From: Musa acuminata AAA Group
Taxonomy: Eukaryota > Streptophyta > Magnoliopsida > Zingiberales > Musaceae
Assembly: GCF_036884655.1 (NCBI RefSeq)
Contig: NC_088359.1
Location: forward strand, 15,729,501-15,793,500
Direction: 5' to 3'
DNA: 64,000 nt
Every line of letters begins with the position of its first letter. Position 1 is the first letter of the stretch. The notes beneath the pieces were generated by a model. It had not been told where the DNA came from. It saw nothing but the letters and a program-made list of their open reading frames with translations, and made no database searches. This document shows positions 1 through 11,670 of the stretch, piece after piece. The position numbers and the translations under genes were made by a program.

Positions 1-2709
1 GAAAAACCACACAAAAACACGTCTATGATCGCATTAAAACAAAATAACGTATACACTATTGACATCAACGATTTGTGTAATGAAATGTGTTTTTCGGTTT
101 TGAATGAGGATGCTTGGCTATGGCATAGAAGATTAGATCATGCTAGCATGAAACTAATCACTCAAATATCATCTAAAGAACTTGTAAGAGGAATTCCTCA
201 TATCAAGTTCATCAAAGATAATGTATGTGATGCTTGCCAATTAGGTAAACAAATTAAGGGTAGTTTCAAATCTAAGAATCCAATAAGCGCCTCTAGACCC
301 TTACAATTGATCCATATGGACTTGTTCGGACCAATCTCTACATCAAGCCTAGGAGGTAGCAAATACGCCTTCGTCATTGTGGATGACTATAGCAGATACA
401 CATGGACTTACTTTTTAAAACAGAAAAATGAATGCTTTAGATATTTTACCAAGTTTTGTAAACTTGTTCAAAATGAGAAGGGTTCTATGATTTCGTCAAT
501 TAGAAGTGATCACGGTGGTGAATTTCAAAACCATGAGTTCCAAGAATTCTGTGAACTCAATGGATACAACCATAATTTCTCAACTCCTAGAAATCCTCAA
601 CAAAATGGAGTAGTAGAAAGAAAAAATCGAAATTTACAAGAAATGGCAAGAACCATGTTGAATGAACATAGCCTACCCAAATATTTTTGGGCCGAAGCTG
701 TAAACACTGCATGCTATATTTTGAATAGAGTTCTAGTAAGACCCTTACTCACCAAAACTCCCTCTGAGTTATGGAACAATAAAAAAACCCAATGTTTCAT
801 ATTTTAAAGTCTTTGGGTGTAAGTGTTTTATCTTGAATGAAAAAGATAACTTAGGAAAATTTGATGCTAAATCCGATGAAGGAATCTTTCTTGGTTATTC
901 TTCGGTTTCTAAAGCTCTTCGTATCTTCAATAAAAAAACTTTAATTATTGAAGAATCCATTCATGTTGTTTTCAATGAGATTTCCGAAATCAGGAAAAAC
1001 GATTTTGATGATGATGTTAATTTTGATTCCTTGAACTTAAATGAAGCCGCATCTCCAACTAGCATCTTGGATGCATCCACTTCCGAAACATCCTTATCCA
1101 AGGATTGGAAGTATGTAGGTGCTCATCCTAAGGAGCTAATCTTAGGAGACACATCAAAGGGGGTTCAAACACGTTCTTCTCTTAAAAATTTTTATTCCAA
1201 CGCCGCTTTTCTCTCCCAAATTGAACCCAAATGTGTTGACGAAGCCATGAAAGATGATTCATGGATTATCGCAATGCAAGATGAATTAAATCAATTTGAG
1301 AGAAATGAGGTGTGGAAGCTTGTTCCTAGGCCAAATGACCATTTAGTTATTGGTACTAAATGGGTTTTTAGAAACAAGCAAGATGAATATGGTATCGTGG
1401 TTAGAAACAAGGCTAGATTAGTGGCCAAAGGTTTCAACCAAGAAGAAGGTATCGATTACGAAGAAACCTTTGCTCCTATGGCATGATTAGAAGCCATAAG
1501 GATGCTCCTTGCCTACGCTAGTAGTAATAATTTTAATTTGTTTCAAATGGATGTTAAAAGCGCTTTTCTTAGTGGCTTTATTTCCGAAGAAGTCTATGTT
1601 TAACAACCTCCTGGATTTGAAAATAATAGCCTCCCTAATCATGTGTTCAGATTAACTAAAGCTCTCTATGGTTTAAAACAAGCTCCGAGGGCTTGGTTTG
1701 AGAGACTTAGTTCTTTACTTATTGAAAATAATTTCACAAAAGGCAAGGTTGATACTACATTGTTCATCAAGAATTTTGAAAATAATTTTCTCTTTGTTCA
1801 GATTTATGTTAATGATATTATCTTTGGTTCTACGAATGAATCTCTTTGTGAATCTTTTGCTAAAACAAATAGTCTTGAATTCGAAATGAGTTTAATGGGA
1901 GAATTAACTTTCTTCTTAGGCTTACAAATCAAACAACTAAGCAATGGCATCTTTATTAGTCAAACTAAATATGCTATGAATTTGCTAAAAAAGTTTAATA
2001 TGAATAGCTCAAAAGCTATTAACACTCCTATGAGCACCTCCACTAAGTTAGAAATTGATGAAAGTGGAGAAAGCTTCAATCAAAAAACTTATAGGGGCAT
2101 GATAGGAAGTTTACTTTACCTCACTACAACTAGACCAGATATCATGTTCAGTATAGGACTTTGTGCTAGATTTCAATCAAATCCTAAGATATCTCATCTC
2201 AAAGCAGTTAAAAGAATACTTAGATATCTTAATGGTACCACAAATCTGGGATTATGGTACCCAAAATCAGAGAATCTTGAGTTAAAAGCACATCAGGAAC
2301 ATGTCAATTTTTAGGACATGCCCTTGTTTCCTGGTCATCTACGAACCAAAATTCGATTGCACTATCAACAACCGAAGCTGAATATATTACAGCAAGTGCA
2401 TGCTGTGCACAAGTTGTATGGATGAAAAATACCTTAGAAGATTATAAAGTTCATCTTAAAAATATTCCCATTAAATGTGATAACACAAGTGCAATATGTT
2501 TAACAAAGAATCCTATACAACACTCAAGAACAAAACATATTGATATTAGACATCACTTTATATGAGATCATGTTACTAATCATGATGTAATTATAGAGTT
2601 CATTGACACTAAACTTCAACTAGCTGATATTTTTACAAAATCTCTAAGTGAAGAACAATTTGATTTCATAAGAAGAGAATTAGGAATGTTGATGTGTCCG
2701 AATACATAA
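1..2709 (+). pseudogene. Element A1: broken Sirevirus-like copia pol (integrase, RT, RNase H)
   Basis: This is the 3' part of a copia polyprotein, colinear with the better copy at 55675-58419. It begins just before the GAG-pre-integrase zinc region (LWHRRLDHAS... DNVCDACQ, HHCC ligands present). The integrase core follows ([22 protein letters not shown]), then copia RT and RNase H. Lesions visible against the better copy: one extra A in the A-run near 780-787 shifts the frame; TGA at 1484-1486 and TAA at 1601-1603 each replace a sense codon; the RT catalytic box reads YVND instead of YVDD (about 1806-1817); a deletion of roughly 45 bp near 2288 removes the RNase H DADFAG aspartate; TGA lies at 2563-2565. 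The gag and 5' LTR lie left of the window. It is a dead copy. Confidence 0.93.
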
Positions 2710-3775
2710 ACTTGTTGAAATTATTTTTCGGACTTTATTGATTGATTGATCAATTTCACTTAATTGCTATGATGATTTAACACAATTACATGTTAGAAAT
2801 TATGTGTATGCATATAAAAATTTCTATGATGATAAGCATGTTTTGTCTTCATGATCATATTTGAAAATCAATAGCACAGTCTCGTCCAAATTTCGTTTTC
2901 GGATTCTCTTAAAAATCGGAGTTTCTCGATACATTATCCTCTTCCGGACTTAATAAATCATATGTCATAACAAGTTTAATTCTCATCATTGTTGACATAT
3001 GAAATACATCTCTCATACACCTATGTGAAGAATATTCTTTAAAGAAATAGATTTAATAAAATGATTTCTGATTATGTGAATGATAGTGTTTTTACTAACA
3101 AGGATTTGTTTCTAATACATATCTTGATCCTTGTGAAAATGAAGCAAGATTTAATCTCTCATCAATTTTAACTTTATTTAAAGTAAACTCACAAATAGAT
3201 GGTAGAGATGCGGGGTAAAAATAGAATTGATATCTTCATGTCATGGTTTCATAATTGACTCACTATTGAAAATGACATGAACCTAGTAAAGGCATCACAC
3301 TTATGCTCAAAATTTGTTTATATTGTTCTCCTGGTATCACAATGCTTTTTGTTGATGACAAAGGGGGAGAAATATATGAGTATTAATGCCATGCTTGCAT
3401 CACCAAGAGATATATGAATTGATGCTATGATTGCTATAATTTGCACTTTGCCTTGTTTGTATCATGTAATGATATCAAAATCTTACTTCGCAGTTTTACA
3501 TGTTGATATCTTACAATATGATGAATTGCTACTATTACCATCATTCAAACTTGTTATGTAAAATTTGAAAATGAATGTCAAGCCTTGACATCATCTTCAG
3601 AGAGAAACATCATGATGGGAATCATGATGGGAGTATTGATAAGTTTAAATGATTTTAATTTATCAATATGTCTCTTGAATTCAAAGGTTTTGAATTCAAG
3701 ATTGACTTATCTCAAGTATGGCATATAGACAGGGGGAGTTAAGGTTAACTCCATTATCAATTGATTGTCATCATC
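2710..3775 (+). other. A1 3' noncoding region between pol and 3' LTR
   Basis: AT-rich, with no ORF of note. It matches the same interval of element E (58420-59252) in outline. It contains the internal polypurine motif GATGACAAAGGGGGAGA inside 3350-3370, well upstream of the terminal polypurine tract. There is no envelope-like ORF here. Confidence 0.75.
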
Positions 3776-3789
3776 AAAAAGGGGGAGAT
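3776..3789 (+). promoter_or_regulatory. A1 polypurine tract (plus-strand primer)
   Basis: AAAAAGGGGGAGAT sits directly before the LTR start. The same sequence precedes the 3' LTR in elements E and G and, in complement, in D, F and H. Confidence 0.85.
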
Positions 3790-5484
3790 TATTGAATCTC
3801 AGATTTTGATAATGAAGTCAATTGTCATTTGTTATCTAATCTATATATCGAGATAAGTGTGCAGGATTAACTATGATGAAAATAAGATATGCAGCAGGAG
3901 TTGCGGCGGAGTCAAGACAATGATCACGTTAGGAGTTCGAGAGTTCGACGGAAGTTCAGACAGTCGTCGGAGGTTCTATGGGAACAAATCCGAGAAGTCC
4001 ATGAGCTTGCCAAAGAAGCTCGTCGGAACTCGCCAAGTGGATCGTCGCAAGTCTAGGAGTTTGCTGGAAGTCCGTAAAAGTATCACCGAGGGTTCATCGG
4101 ATGATCGACGGAAGTTCGCCGGAAGCTCGTCGGAAGAAGCGATTGATGCACCAGAGCAAGTTGTAGTAAATATCTTAGGAAATATCGTAGTTAGCACAAT
4201 GATTAAGTTGGAAATGGGAGGTGATCCCGTTAACTTAATCTTGGGGCAATTGGGCCCGTGAAAAAACCCAAATTAGGCCGAATGGATTAACCCATTCGGA
4301 CCCTGATTTCTACCAGGCGGTTCAACCGCCTCAGTCAGGTGGTGGCACCGCATGAGCTCAGTCTTCGAGCTCTGGTAGGAGGTGCAACCGCCCCTGATAG
4401 AGGTGGCACCGCCTGGGCTCGGTCTCCGAGCTCTGGCTGAGCGGTGCAACCGCCTCAGTCAGGAGGTGGCACCGATTGAGCTCAGTCTTCGAGCTCTGGC
4501 AGGAGGTGCAACCGCCCCTGACAGGAGGTGGCACCGCCTAGAGGCTCAGTCTTCGAGCTCTGCTAGGCGGTGCAACCGCCCCAGTCAAGCGGTGCAACCG
4601 CCATATCCCATAATTCCGGGAATTGATAGTTTTGAGCTCCAAATTCAAACTAGGTTGGGGCCTATAAATACCCCACCCATTCAGCACTGAAAGGTAACAA
4701 ACATACACCGAAATCTTGATCTTGTTATATGATATTTAGAGCTCAAAATTGTTGTAAAGGCAAAAAGTTCTTCTCCCTATTTTCTTCCAAGTTCTGAGCT
4801 TTAAAGAGAGGAGAGAAAATTCTGTAAGGGTTATCTCCTAAGCCCGTCAAAAGGAGTGAAACTGTAAAAGGGTGGTTGGCCTTCGCCTATTGAAGGAAGG
4901 CCTCTAGTTGACGTCGGTGACCTCGTCGGTGGAGGAAGCCAAAAGTGGAGTAGGTCAAGATTGACCGAACCACTCTAAATCTCAGTTTGCATTTACTTTG
5001 AGCATATTATCTTTACTGCAAACCTCCTCTAAAGCTTACTGCTTTCTGCGCATATACGATCGGGTTTCAAGCTCTGCACTTTCTGAATCGGCGTTTTGAC
5101 ATAAATCAGTTTTATCGTACGATCATCAAATTTCTGTTTGCATTTACATTTTGATTTCTATCATAACTGCAAACTGCCTTTATATCCTTGCTTAAACTGC
5201 ATCTCGCTTAATCAAGTGATTTACGAATCAGCATTTAGACGTAAATCAGTTTTTTCGTACGAATATCATATTTCAGTTTGCGCCTACTATCTGATTAGAA
5301 TCGTAACTGCAAACTGCATTTATATCTTTGCTGCATCTCGCTTAAATAAAAGTTAAAGTGATTTACGAATCAGCTTTCTTACTAAAATCACTTTTAATGA
5401 ACGAACGCAGTTTTTAATTTTCGTAGAAGGTTTTCCGCTGCACTAATTCACCCCCCCCCCCTCTTAGTGCTCTTGATCCTAACA
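3790..5484 (+). repeat. A1 3' LTR
   Basis: It starts TATTGAATCTC (the family's TGTTGAATCTC with one substitution) after the polypurine tract and ends CCTAACA. Inside are GGCGGT-N3-ACCGCC type dyads (about 4310-4610), a TATA box TATAAATA at 4663-4670, and the GCACTAA...TTAGTGC stem with a poly-C loop at about 5440-5470. The right flank starts CCAAG. The left end of the element is outside the window, so no target-site duplication can be checked. Confidence 0.88.
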
Positions 5485-7169
5485 CCAAGAAGAGTGGGTA
5501 TTGTGCCAACGATATTGGAGTTGTAGAGTCAACTGGCCTATTGGGCAATAGGCCGTAGGAGAGGACGATGAGCCGAAGAACGGACGAAGCGTCGAGGGAC
5601 CAATGACATGCCGGACAACTTGGTTAATTGCTTTGGATTAATTGTCTCGATCGAAGTTTTGTTTTACATGTGCAGGATTAACTACGATGGAAGTAATACA
5701 TGCAGCAGAAGTTGCGCCAGAGTCAAGACCATGATCACGTTGGGAGTTCGAGAGTTCGACGGAAGTCCAGACGGTCGTCGAAGGTTCTACGGGAATAAAT
5801 CCGAGAAGTCCAGGAGCTTGCTAAAAGAAGCTCGTCAGAACTCGCCAAGTGTATCGTCGCAAGTCCAGGAGTTTGCCGGAAGTTCGCAGGAGCATCACCG
5901 AGGGTTCATCGGATGATCGACAGAAGTTCACCGGAAGCTCGCTGGAAGAAGCGATTGACGCACCATAGCAAGTTGCAGTAAATGTCTTAAGAAATATCAT
6001 AGTTAGCACGATGATTAAGTTAGAAATGAGATGTGATCCCATTACTTAATCTCGGGGCAATTGGGCCCTTGACAGACCCAAATTGGGCCGAATGGATCAG
6101 CCCATTCAGACTTAGATTTCTTGGCCAATGGTAGCACCGCTTGGGTCGACGGTGGCATCGCCCAAGGCTCAGTCTCCGAGATAGGCTGGGTGGTGCAACC
6201 GCCCCTGATAGGCGGTGTAACCGCCTGAGCTCGGTCTCCGAGCTCTGCCAAGTGATGCAACCGCCCCAGTTAGGCGGTGGCACCGCTTGGGCTCTGTCTC
6301 CGAGCGAGACTGGGCGGTGCAACCGCCCTTGTCAAGCGGTGGCACCGTCCAAAGGCTCAGTCTCCGAGCTCTACCAAGTGATGCAACCGCCCTTGACTGG
6401 AGGTGGCACCACCTAGAGGCTTAGTCTCCGAGCTCTACCAAGTGATGCAACCGCCCTTGATAGGAGGTGGCACCACCTAGAGGCTTAGTCTCCGAGCTCT
6501 GCTAGGCAATGCACCCGCCCCAGTCAGGCGGTGCAACCGCCAGATCCCGAAATTCCGGGAGATGACAGTTTTGAGCTCATAATTCAAACTGGTTTGGGGC
6601 CTATAAATACCCCACCCTTTCAGCAATGAAAGGGCAACCAAATGCACCGAAAATCCAATCTTACTCTATGATTTTTAAAGCTTGAAAGTGTTGTATGATT
6701 TAAAAGTTCTCCTTCCTCTTTTCTTCCAAGTTTTGATCTGTCAAGAGAGGAAAGAAAATTCTATAAGGGTTGTCTCCTAAGCCCGTCAAAAGGAGTGAAA
6801 CTGTAAAAGGGTGGTTGTCCTTCGACTATTGAAGGAAGGCCTCTAGTGGACGTCGGTGACCTCGTTGGAGGAGGAAGCCAAAAGTGGATGTAGGTCAAGA
6901 TTGACTGAACCACTCTAAAATTACGGTGCTCTCTGGTTTGCATTTATTCTTGCTTCTTACCTTTCTGCAAACCTCCATATGTGCTTTAGTTCCTCTTTAC
7001 TTTTGCTGCACTCCTTTACGAACTCGCTTTCAAGTTAAGTTTTCGAAAATGGTTTTACATCGGAAACGATTTCATCGTACGAACGCAGTTTTTAACGTCG
7101 AAAGTTTTCCGCTGAACTAATTCACCCCCCCCCCCCCCCCCTCCCCTCTTAGTGCTCTTGATCCTAACA
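5485..7169 (+). repeat. A2: truncated Sirevirus-like LTR (right part)
   Basis: It resembles the LTR of element G (31600-32615) in its first 250 bp (GCCAACGATATTGG... versus GCCAAGGATATCGG...). It then follows the common LTR plan: GC-rich dyad array (about 6125-6545), TATAAATA at 6602-6609, poly-C hairpin, and end ATCCTAACA at 7169. The beginning of this LTR is missing. The simplest reading is that A1 inserted into it and the left part lies before the window. No primer-binding site follows, so it is a 3' or solo LTR. Confidence 0.8.
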
Positions 7170-7425
7170 CAGGGGTGGCTACGACTTCTTCTTCCTCTCT
7201 TGTTTCTTCTTTTTTTTTTTTTTGAACGAGATGGGGCAGCGAGGAGGTCGAGCAGTGGTCGAGCGGTGGTCGAAGGTTGCTGGCCGGGGAGAAGTAGCGA
7301 TGATGGTCAAGCGGCCAGGAAAATAGCGGCAGTGGTGGAGAAAGGGTTGCCTTGTAGTGGTGGTGGGGAAGAAGGGAAGCAAGGCTGCGGTGGGCTGCGC
7401 CAAGGATCGTTGCTTTGATACCAAA
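7170..7425 (-). other. B0: gypsy-family leader fragment with primer-binding site
   Basis: On the minus strand this begins with the primer-binding site (complement GCTTTGATACCA, 7412-7423). It continues as the same GC-rich leader seen at 50493 onward (ACGATCCTTGGCGCAGCC...). It is cut at its far end by LTR A2. The small ORFs in it are low-complexity and I do not call them genes. Confidence 0.75.
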
Positions 7426-7984
7426 TGATAAGACCCTAAAGACTTATCATCACTCTGATACCAATTAATAAGACCCTAAAGTCTTATCGTGGAAGAAAGG
7501 GGAGAAATGGGTATGCTCTGATACCAAATGATAAGACCCTAAAGTCTTATCGTTGCTCTGATACCAATTGATAAGACCCTAAAGTCTTATCATCGCTCTG
7601 ATACCAATTGATAAGATCCTAAGGTCTTATCGTGGAAGAAAGAAGAGAAAAGGGAATGATAATGATCGTTTCGAGGGGATCGGCCTCCTTGATCGCTTCG
7701 AGGGGATCGGCCCTCCTTGATCACTTCGAGGGGATCGGCCTCCTAGGGTTTGTCCATAGAGTGGAATAACATTTCATTGATTGATTGATTGATTTCTTAT
7801 AGAAAGGGTTACATCACTATTTATAGAGTTCTACCTAGAGTCCACCAGGACTTGAACTCTAATAATAAATAAATATTAAATAAACCTCTACCTGACTCGA
7901 ACTGAACCAAACCGACTCAATAAACAAATGAACTAAATAGACTCGATAAATATTATTCAAAAGCTTAGAAAAAGGGTCCTAACA
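7426..7984 (-). repeat. B0 LTR (gypsy family B) with amplified LTR-end/PBS repeats
   Basis: Read on the minus strand it starts TGTTAGGACCC and ends in ...TCTTATCA, like the LTRs at 13040-13501, 30956-31383 and 50043-50478. At 7426-7640 the LTR terminus plus the primer-binding-site sequence (GATAAGAC...GTCTTATC, then CTCTGATACCA in complement) is repeated about five times. At 7666-7742 there is the 27-bp GATCCCCTCGAAG minisatellite common to this LTR. Confidence 0.82.
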
Positions 7985-8664
7985 TGTTCCTTATGCCAAT
8001 CTACTAGGCTTTGCTAGAATCTACAACAAATTGCAGATGTGACAGGCACTACCGATATCCAATACCTATGCACTATCACAAAAATCTGACAATTGGAGAC
8101 TTATCTGAATGTAACTGAAGCTTCTCCAAGCTTTTGTTTCACCCTCTCTGCAAAGTACTTTTTGCAGTTCCTCTTCTAGTACCCATCGTTGCCGTAGTGG
8201 AAGTACTGGCCTTTGTCCTTTACTAGGTTTTTCTTTACAACCTTTGCTTTACCCGATCTGCCCTTGCCCTTCTTAAGGGACTTTTCTACCTTCCTTTTCT
8301 TTCCGGTCCCACCAGCATAGAGAACTAGCTTCTCTTTCTTGATGATGCTCTCTACTTCCCTCAATATTTTGAGCTCAAGGAGAGTCACCCCAAGCTTGTT
8401 CATATTAAAATTCATTATGAACTGAGAAAAGCTATCTGGTAGAGACTAAAATATAAGGTCTACACACATGTCATCCTCTAGGATTATTCTTAGACCTGTG
8501 AGTTTCTCAATCCACTCAATCATCTTAAGGACATGGTTTTGAACAGGTGTCTCCCCAATCATCCTTGCACGGAAGAGACTCTTGGATATCTCATATCACT
8601 AAATCCTTCCCTGTTCCTCAAATAATTTTTGGAGATGTAGGAGAATGGATATGGCATCCATATT
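7985..8664 (-). pseudogene. J: fragment of a different copia gag (CCHC end)
   Basis: The minus-strand frame at 8415-8176 gives a Lys-rich segment (KILREVESIIKKEK, GTGKKRKVEKSLKKGKG). It leads into FHYGNDGYWKRNCKKY, a degenerate zinc knuckle in which the first Cys is now Tyr. This is the usual end of gag in TNT1/Retrofit-type copia elements. Degenerate upstream gag lies at 8420-8664 and weak protease-like sequence at 7985-8170. It is flanked by LTR B0 on the left and by H's 3' LTR on the right, so H apparently landed in this gag. No complete ORF remains. Confidence 0.7.
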
Positions 8665-9975
8665 TGTTAGGATTAAGAGCGGCACTAAAAGGGGGGGGGG
8701 GGGGGTGAATTAGTGCAGCGGAAAACTTTTACGATTTTAAAAGTTTCCATTTCGATTAAAACCGATTCCGATGAAAATTATTTCATAAGAAGTTTAACTT
8801 GAAAGCGTATGTGAGTGTAGAGAAGGTAGTAAAAAGGTAATGTAGCTTGTAGTAATGAAACTTGCACAAATTGAAAAGCAAACCTGAATTTAGAGTGGCT
8901 CGATCTTTATGACCTACATCCACTTTCGGATTCCTCCTCCGTCGGGGCCACCGGTGTCCACTAAAGGCCTTCCTTCAATAGGCGAAGACCAACCACCTCT
9001 TACAGCGCTTTCTCCAATTCACAGGTTTTGGAGAGAACCCTTATAAGTCTCACACCTCTCTTGAATGATCTCAAAACTTAGAAAGGGAGGAGAACTCAAG
9101 CACTTGCTTACAACACTTTTACATCCCAACAACTCAAGAATATCTCAATGCTTTCATGCTCTTTCATGTAGGAAAGGGTATGGTTTTTATAGGTCCCAAT
9201 GGCTTCAAAAATGGAGCCAAAAAGTGTCTAATCCTATATTTCCAGGGTCCTAGCGGTACCACCGCCATTACTGGGTGGTACCACCGCTTGACACCTGACA
9301 CTGGGCGATACTACCACTCAATCTGGGCGGTATCACCGCTTGACAGAGCTCAGACACCGAGCTTTGGCGGCACTACCGCATGACAGGGGTGGTACCACCA
9401 CTAGCAGCAATAATTGCTGACGGTACCACCGCCTAGTCTGGGCGGTGCCACCACCCAGACCACCTAGGGTGTTGCTTTCCAAGCAGTGCCACCGCCAGCT
9501 AGGAATTCAGCATCATGGTTGGGTCTTGACTCCGGCCCAAACTATCCCAACTTTAAGCCCAGTTGGCCCTTAACAGAGTTGTTGGGATTACCTCCCAAAT
9601 GAACTCTAATTATCGTTCTAACTACGTTAAGGCAAGCATGGTCCGATATATCGATTTTTCACTTCGGCGATCTTCCGGCGAACTTGTCGACTAGTCTTCC
9701 GGTGAGCTTCCTGTGAACTCCCGACCAACTCTAGGCTAGTCTTTTGGCTTGCTTCCAGCAATCTTTCGACAAGCTTTCGGTGAGTCTTCCAACGTGCTTC
9801 CGATGACGATGAACTCTCGGCGAGCTCCTAGTATATTGTCGAGTCTTCGACTCCGGCCCATCATCTACTTTACGCTTTACTGCTATCGTAGTTAATCTTG
9901 CACACTTATCTCAACACATGGATTAGATCAAATAATTTATCAATTGATTTCATCATCAAAATCTGAGATTCAATA
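8665..9975 (-). repeat. H 3' LTR
   Basis: It starts TGTTAGGATTAAGAGCGGCACTAA with a 14-G run, and ends ATTCAATA, where younger copies have ATTCAACA. It carries a divergent dyad array (about 9250-9500, e.g. GGTACCACCGCC) and a TATA-like TTTTTATAGG in complement near 9185. It lacks the 18-bp minisatellite of E and F. The divergence fits an older insertion. Confidence 0.85.
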
Positions 9976-10652
9976 ATCTCCCCCTTTTTTATGATGACAA
10001 TTAATTGGTGATGGAGTTAATCTTAACTCCCTCTATCTATATGCCATAATTGAGAAAAGATACTCTTGAATTCAACACCTTTGAATTCAAGCATCAAATT
10101 GATAATTTAGACTTATTATCATCATACACACCATGATTTACCAAATCTAAAGATACCACGTATTCGTCGATAGAAATGATGTCAAGACATGACATCCATT
10201 TTTGAATCAAAATCACAGAAATTTTCAGCATCAAAGTAAGCATGATATTGACTAAAATTTTTAGCATCAAGGAAAAAAGCATGATATTGACAGAAATTTT
10301 TAGCATGAAGGTAGGCATGATATTGACAGAAATTTTCAGCATCAAGGTAAGCATGATATTGACAGAAATTTTCAGCATCAAGGTAAGCAAGATATTGACA
10401 GAAATTTTCAACATCAAGGTAAGCAAGATATTGATAGAAATTTTCAGTATCAAGGTAAGCATGATATCATACTCATCATTTGAAGAGATAACATAGAAAT
10501 CAAAGCACAAAATTGTAATTGTAAAAGTAAGTAGCATTTTAAGTTTACAACATCAAGGTAAACAACATAGGATTACAACATTAAAGTAAGCAGAATAAAA
10601 GAAGGGGACATCCATTTCTCCCCCTTTGTCATCAGCAAAAAGTCACAATTAA
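9976..10652 (-). other. H 3' noncoding region with two polypurine motifs
   Basis: The terminal polypurine tract, in complement, is at 9976-9989 next to the LTR. The second motif (complement of GATGACAAAGGGGGAGA) is in 10617-10637. A 36-bp tandem repeat lies between them. Confidence 0.75.
10214..10470. repeat. 36-bp tandem repeat, about seven copies
   Basis: The unit is close to GATATTGACAGAAATTTTCA followed by GCATCAAGGTAAGCAT, with single-base variants between copies. It gives a repetitive peptide on both strands because 36 is a multiple of three. It is not a gene. Confidence 0.9.
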
Positions 10653-11670
10653 TTATTCAGGTGGTGGCCAGTCAAAATGTCTAAATAGGGTATTGAGTTG
10701 ATGAATCTACTGCAGCTCAATCAAAATTTGATCTTGGCATTGTAAAAAGTCAATCTTGATGTTGTTCAAATCGATCCATTCGAGTCCCTATGTCGTCGAT
10801 AGATGAGGGATATGCTTGTTCTACTAGAGGTGATTCCTCAAAGGGACCAGTTGGAGGAGATAGATTACCCCTAAAAATTAGTGTTTCAGGTTCTGGTTCG
10901 GGTTGGAGGGGATCAGTCCTTCTAGGTAGTCTAGTCCATATATCATTTCTAAATGTACATCTCATCCATCGAAGTAGATTTCTATTTATAATACTAAATC
11001 TACCTAGGTTTATAATTTCTTCTTCGAGTGGAATGACAATATCATAGGCATGTAGTAGTCTTGTGATTAAGCCACCATATGGAAGCATCATGTCCTTTTT
11101 TGATAATTCAATCATGTTTTATTGGATTAGGTAACCAAAACAATTGTTATATCCCTTCATAATCCAATACATAGTACCTAGTTCCATTTGGCTTACTTCA
11201 TTATGATGATATTACTTTAGGAGAATGATAATTATCAATATGTGACGAAGTATTTTGGTGCTTAAAGGTAGTAAATGTTTGCAGCTTTTTGGAAGATTCG
11301 TTAAGTTAGGATTGCCAAAAATTATTCCTAAGGTATCAACGTAATACCCTCTTTCTTTTACCGGAATTCCTATGATGTTGCAAATGGTTCTATCCATAAT
11401 GGGTATATGATGTCCTAATAGATAAGTAGATACCCTTTCGTCTTCATCTACATGTATTTGAAAGATTGGGAGAATGTTTAGATTAGCAAACCATTGAATA
11501 TGTTCTAAATAACTTAATTCATCTAAATCAATATATTTATCCTTATGAACATGTCTAGTCTCTATTGAAGAAAATTTTAGGGCATGTTGATTAGAATCGA
11601 AAAGTATGGAGTCATAATTTTCATCTAATCTCCTCTTCCCTTTGTCCCTAGAGGATCTTCTAGAAGCTAT
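10653..11670 (-). pseudogene. H envelope-like ORF, broken (Sirevirus env-position protein)
   Basis: It is homologous along its length to the minus-strand ORF at 17835-16733. In order: a basic N-terminus (SRRSSRDKGKRRL); a globular part with LEHIQWFANLNILPIFQI, STYLLGHHIPIMDRTICNII and LPLSTKILRHI; then KKDMMLPYGG; a Pro/Glu-rich linker (QPEPEPETLIF); and a short Gln-rich heptad-like tail. The layout (motif with variable strands, His-rich middle, conserved small hydrophobic helices) resembles the plant-specific domain shared by Sirevirus envelope-like proteins and 'putative plant transposon' proteins. That is family knowledge, not a search result. The start codon is ATA where the other copy has ATG. 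TAA at 11212-11214, another TAA just before 11115, and a frameshift plus TAG near the 3' end break it. It sits downstream of pol, the usual env position. Confidence 0.72.

Noticed and set aside
7426..7640. CRISPR-like regularly spaced repeats
   Set aside because: The units are contiguous LTR-end/PBS copies with no unique spacers, in a plant genome.
10094..10537. 147-codon ORF with repeated ISVNIMLTLMLK
   Set aside because: It is a product of the 36-bp tandem repeat, with no start context or homologue in other copies.
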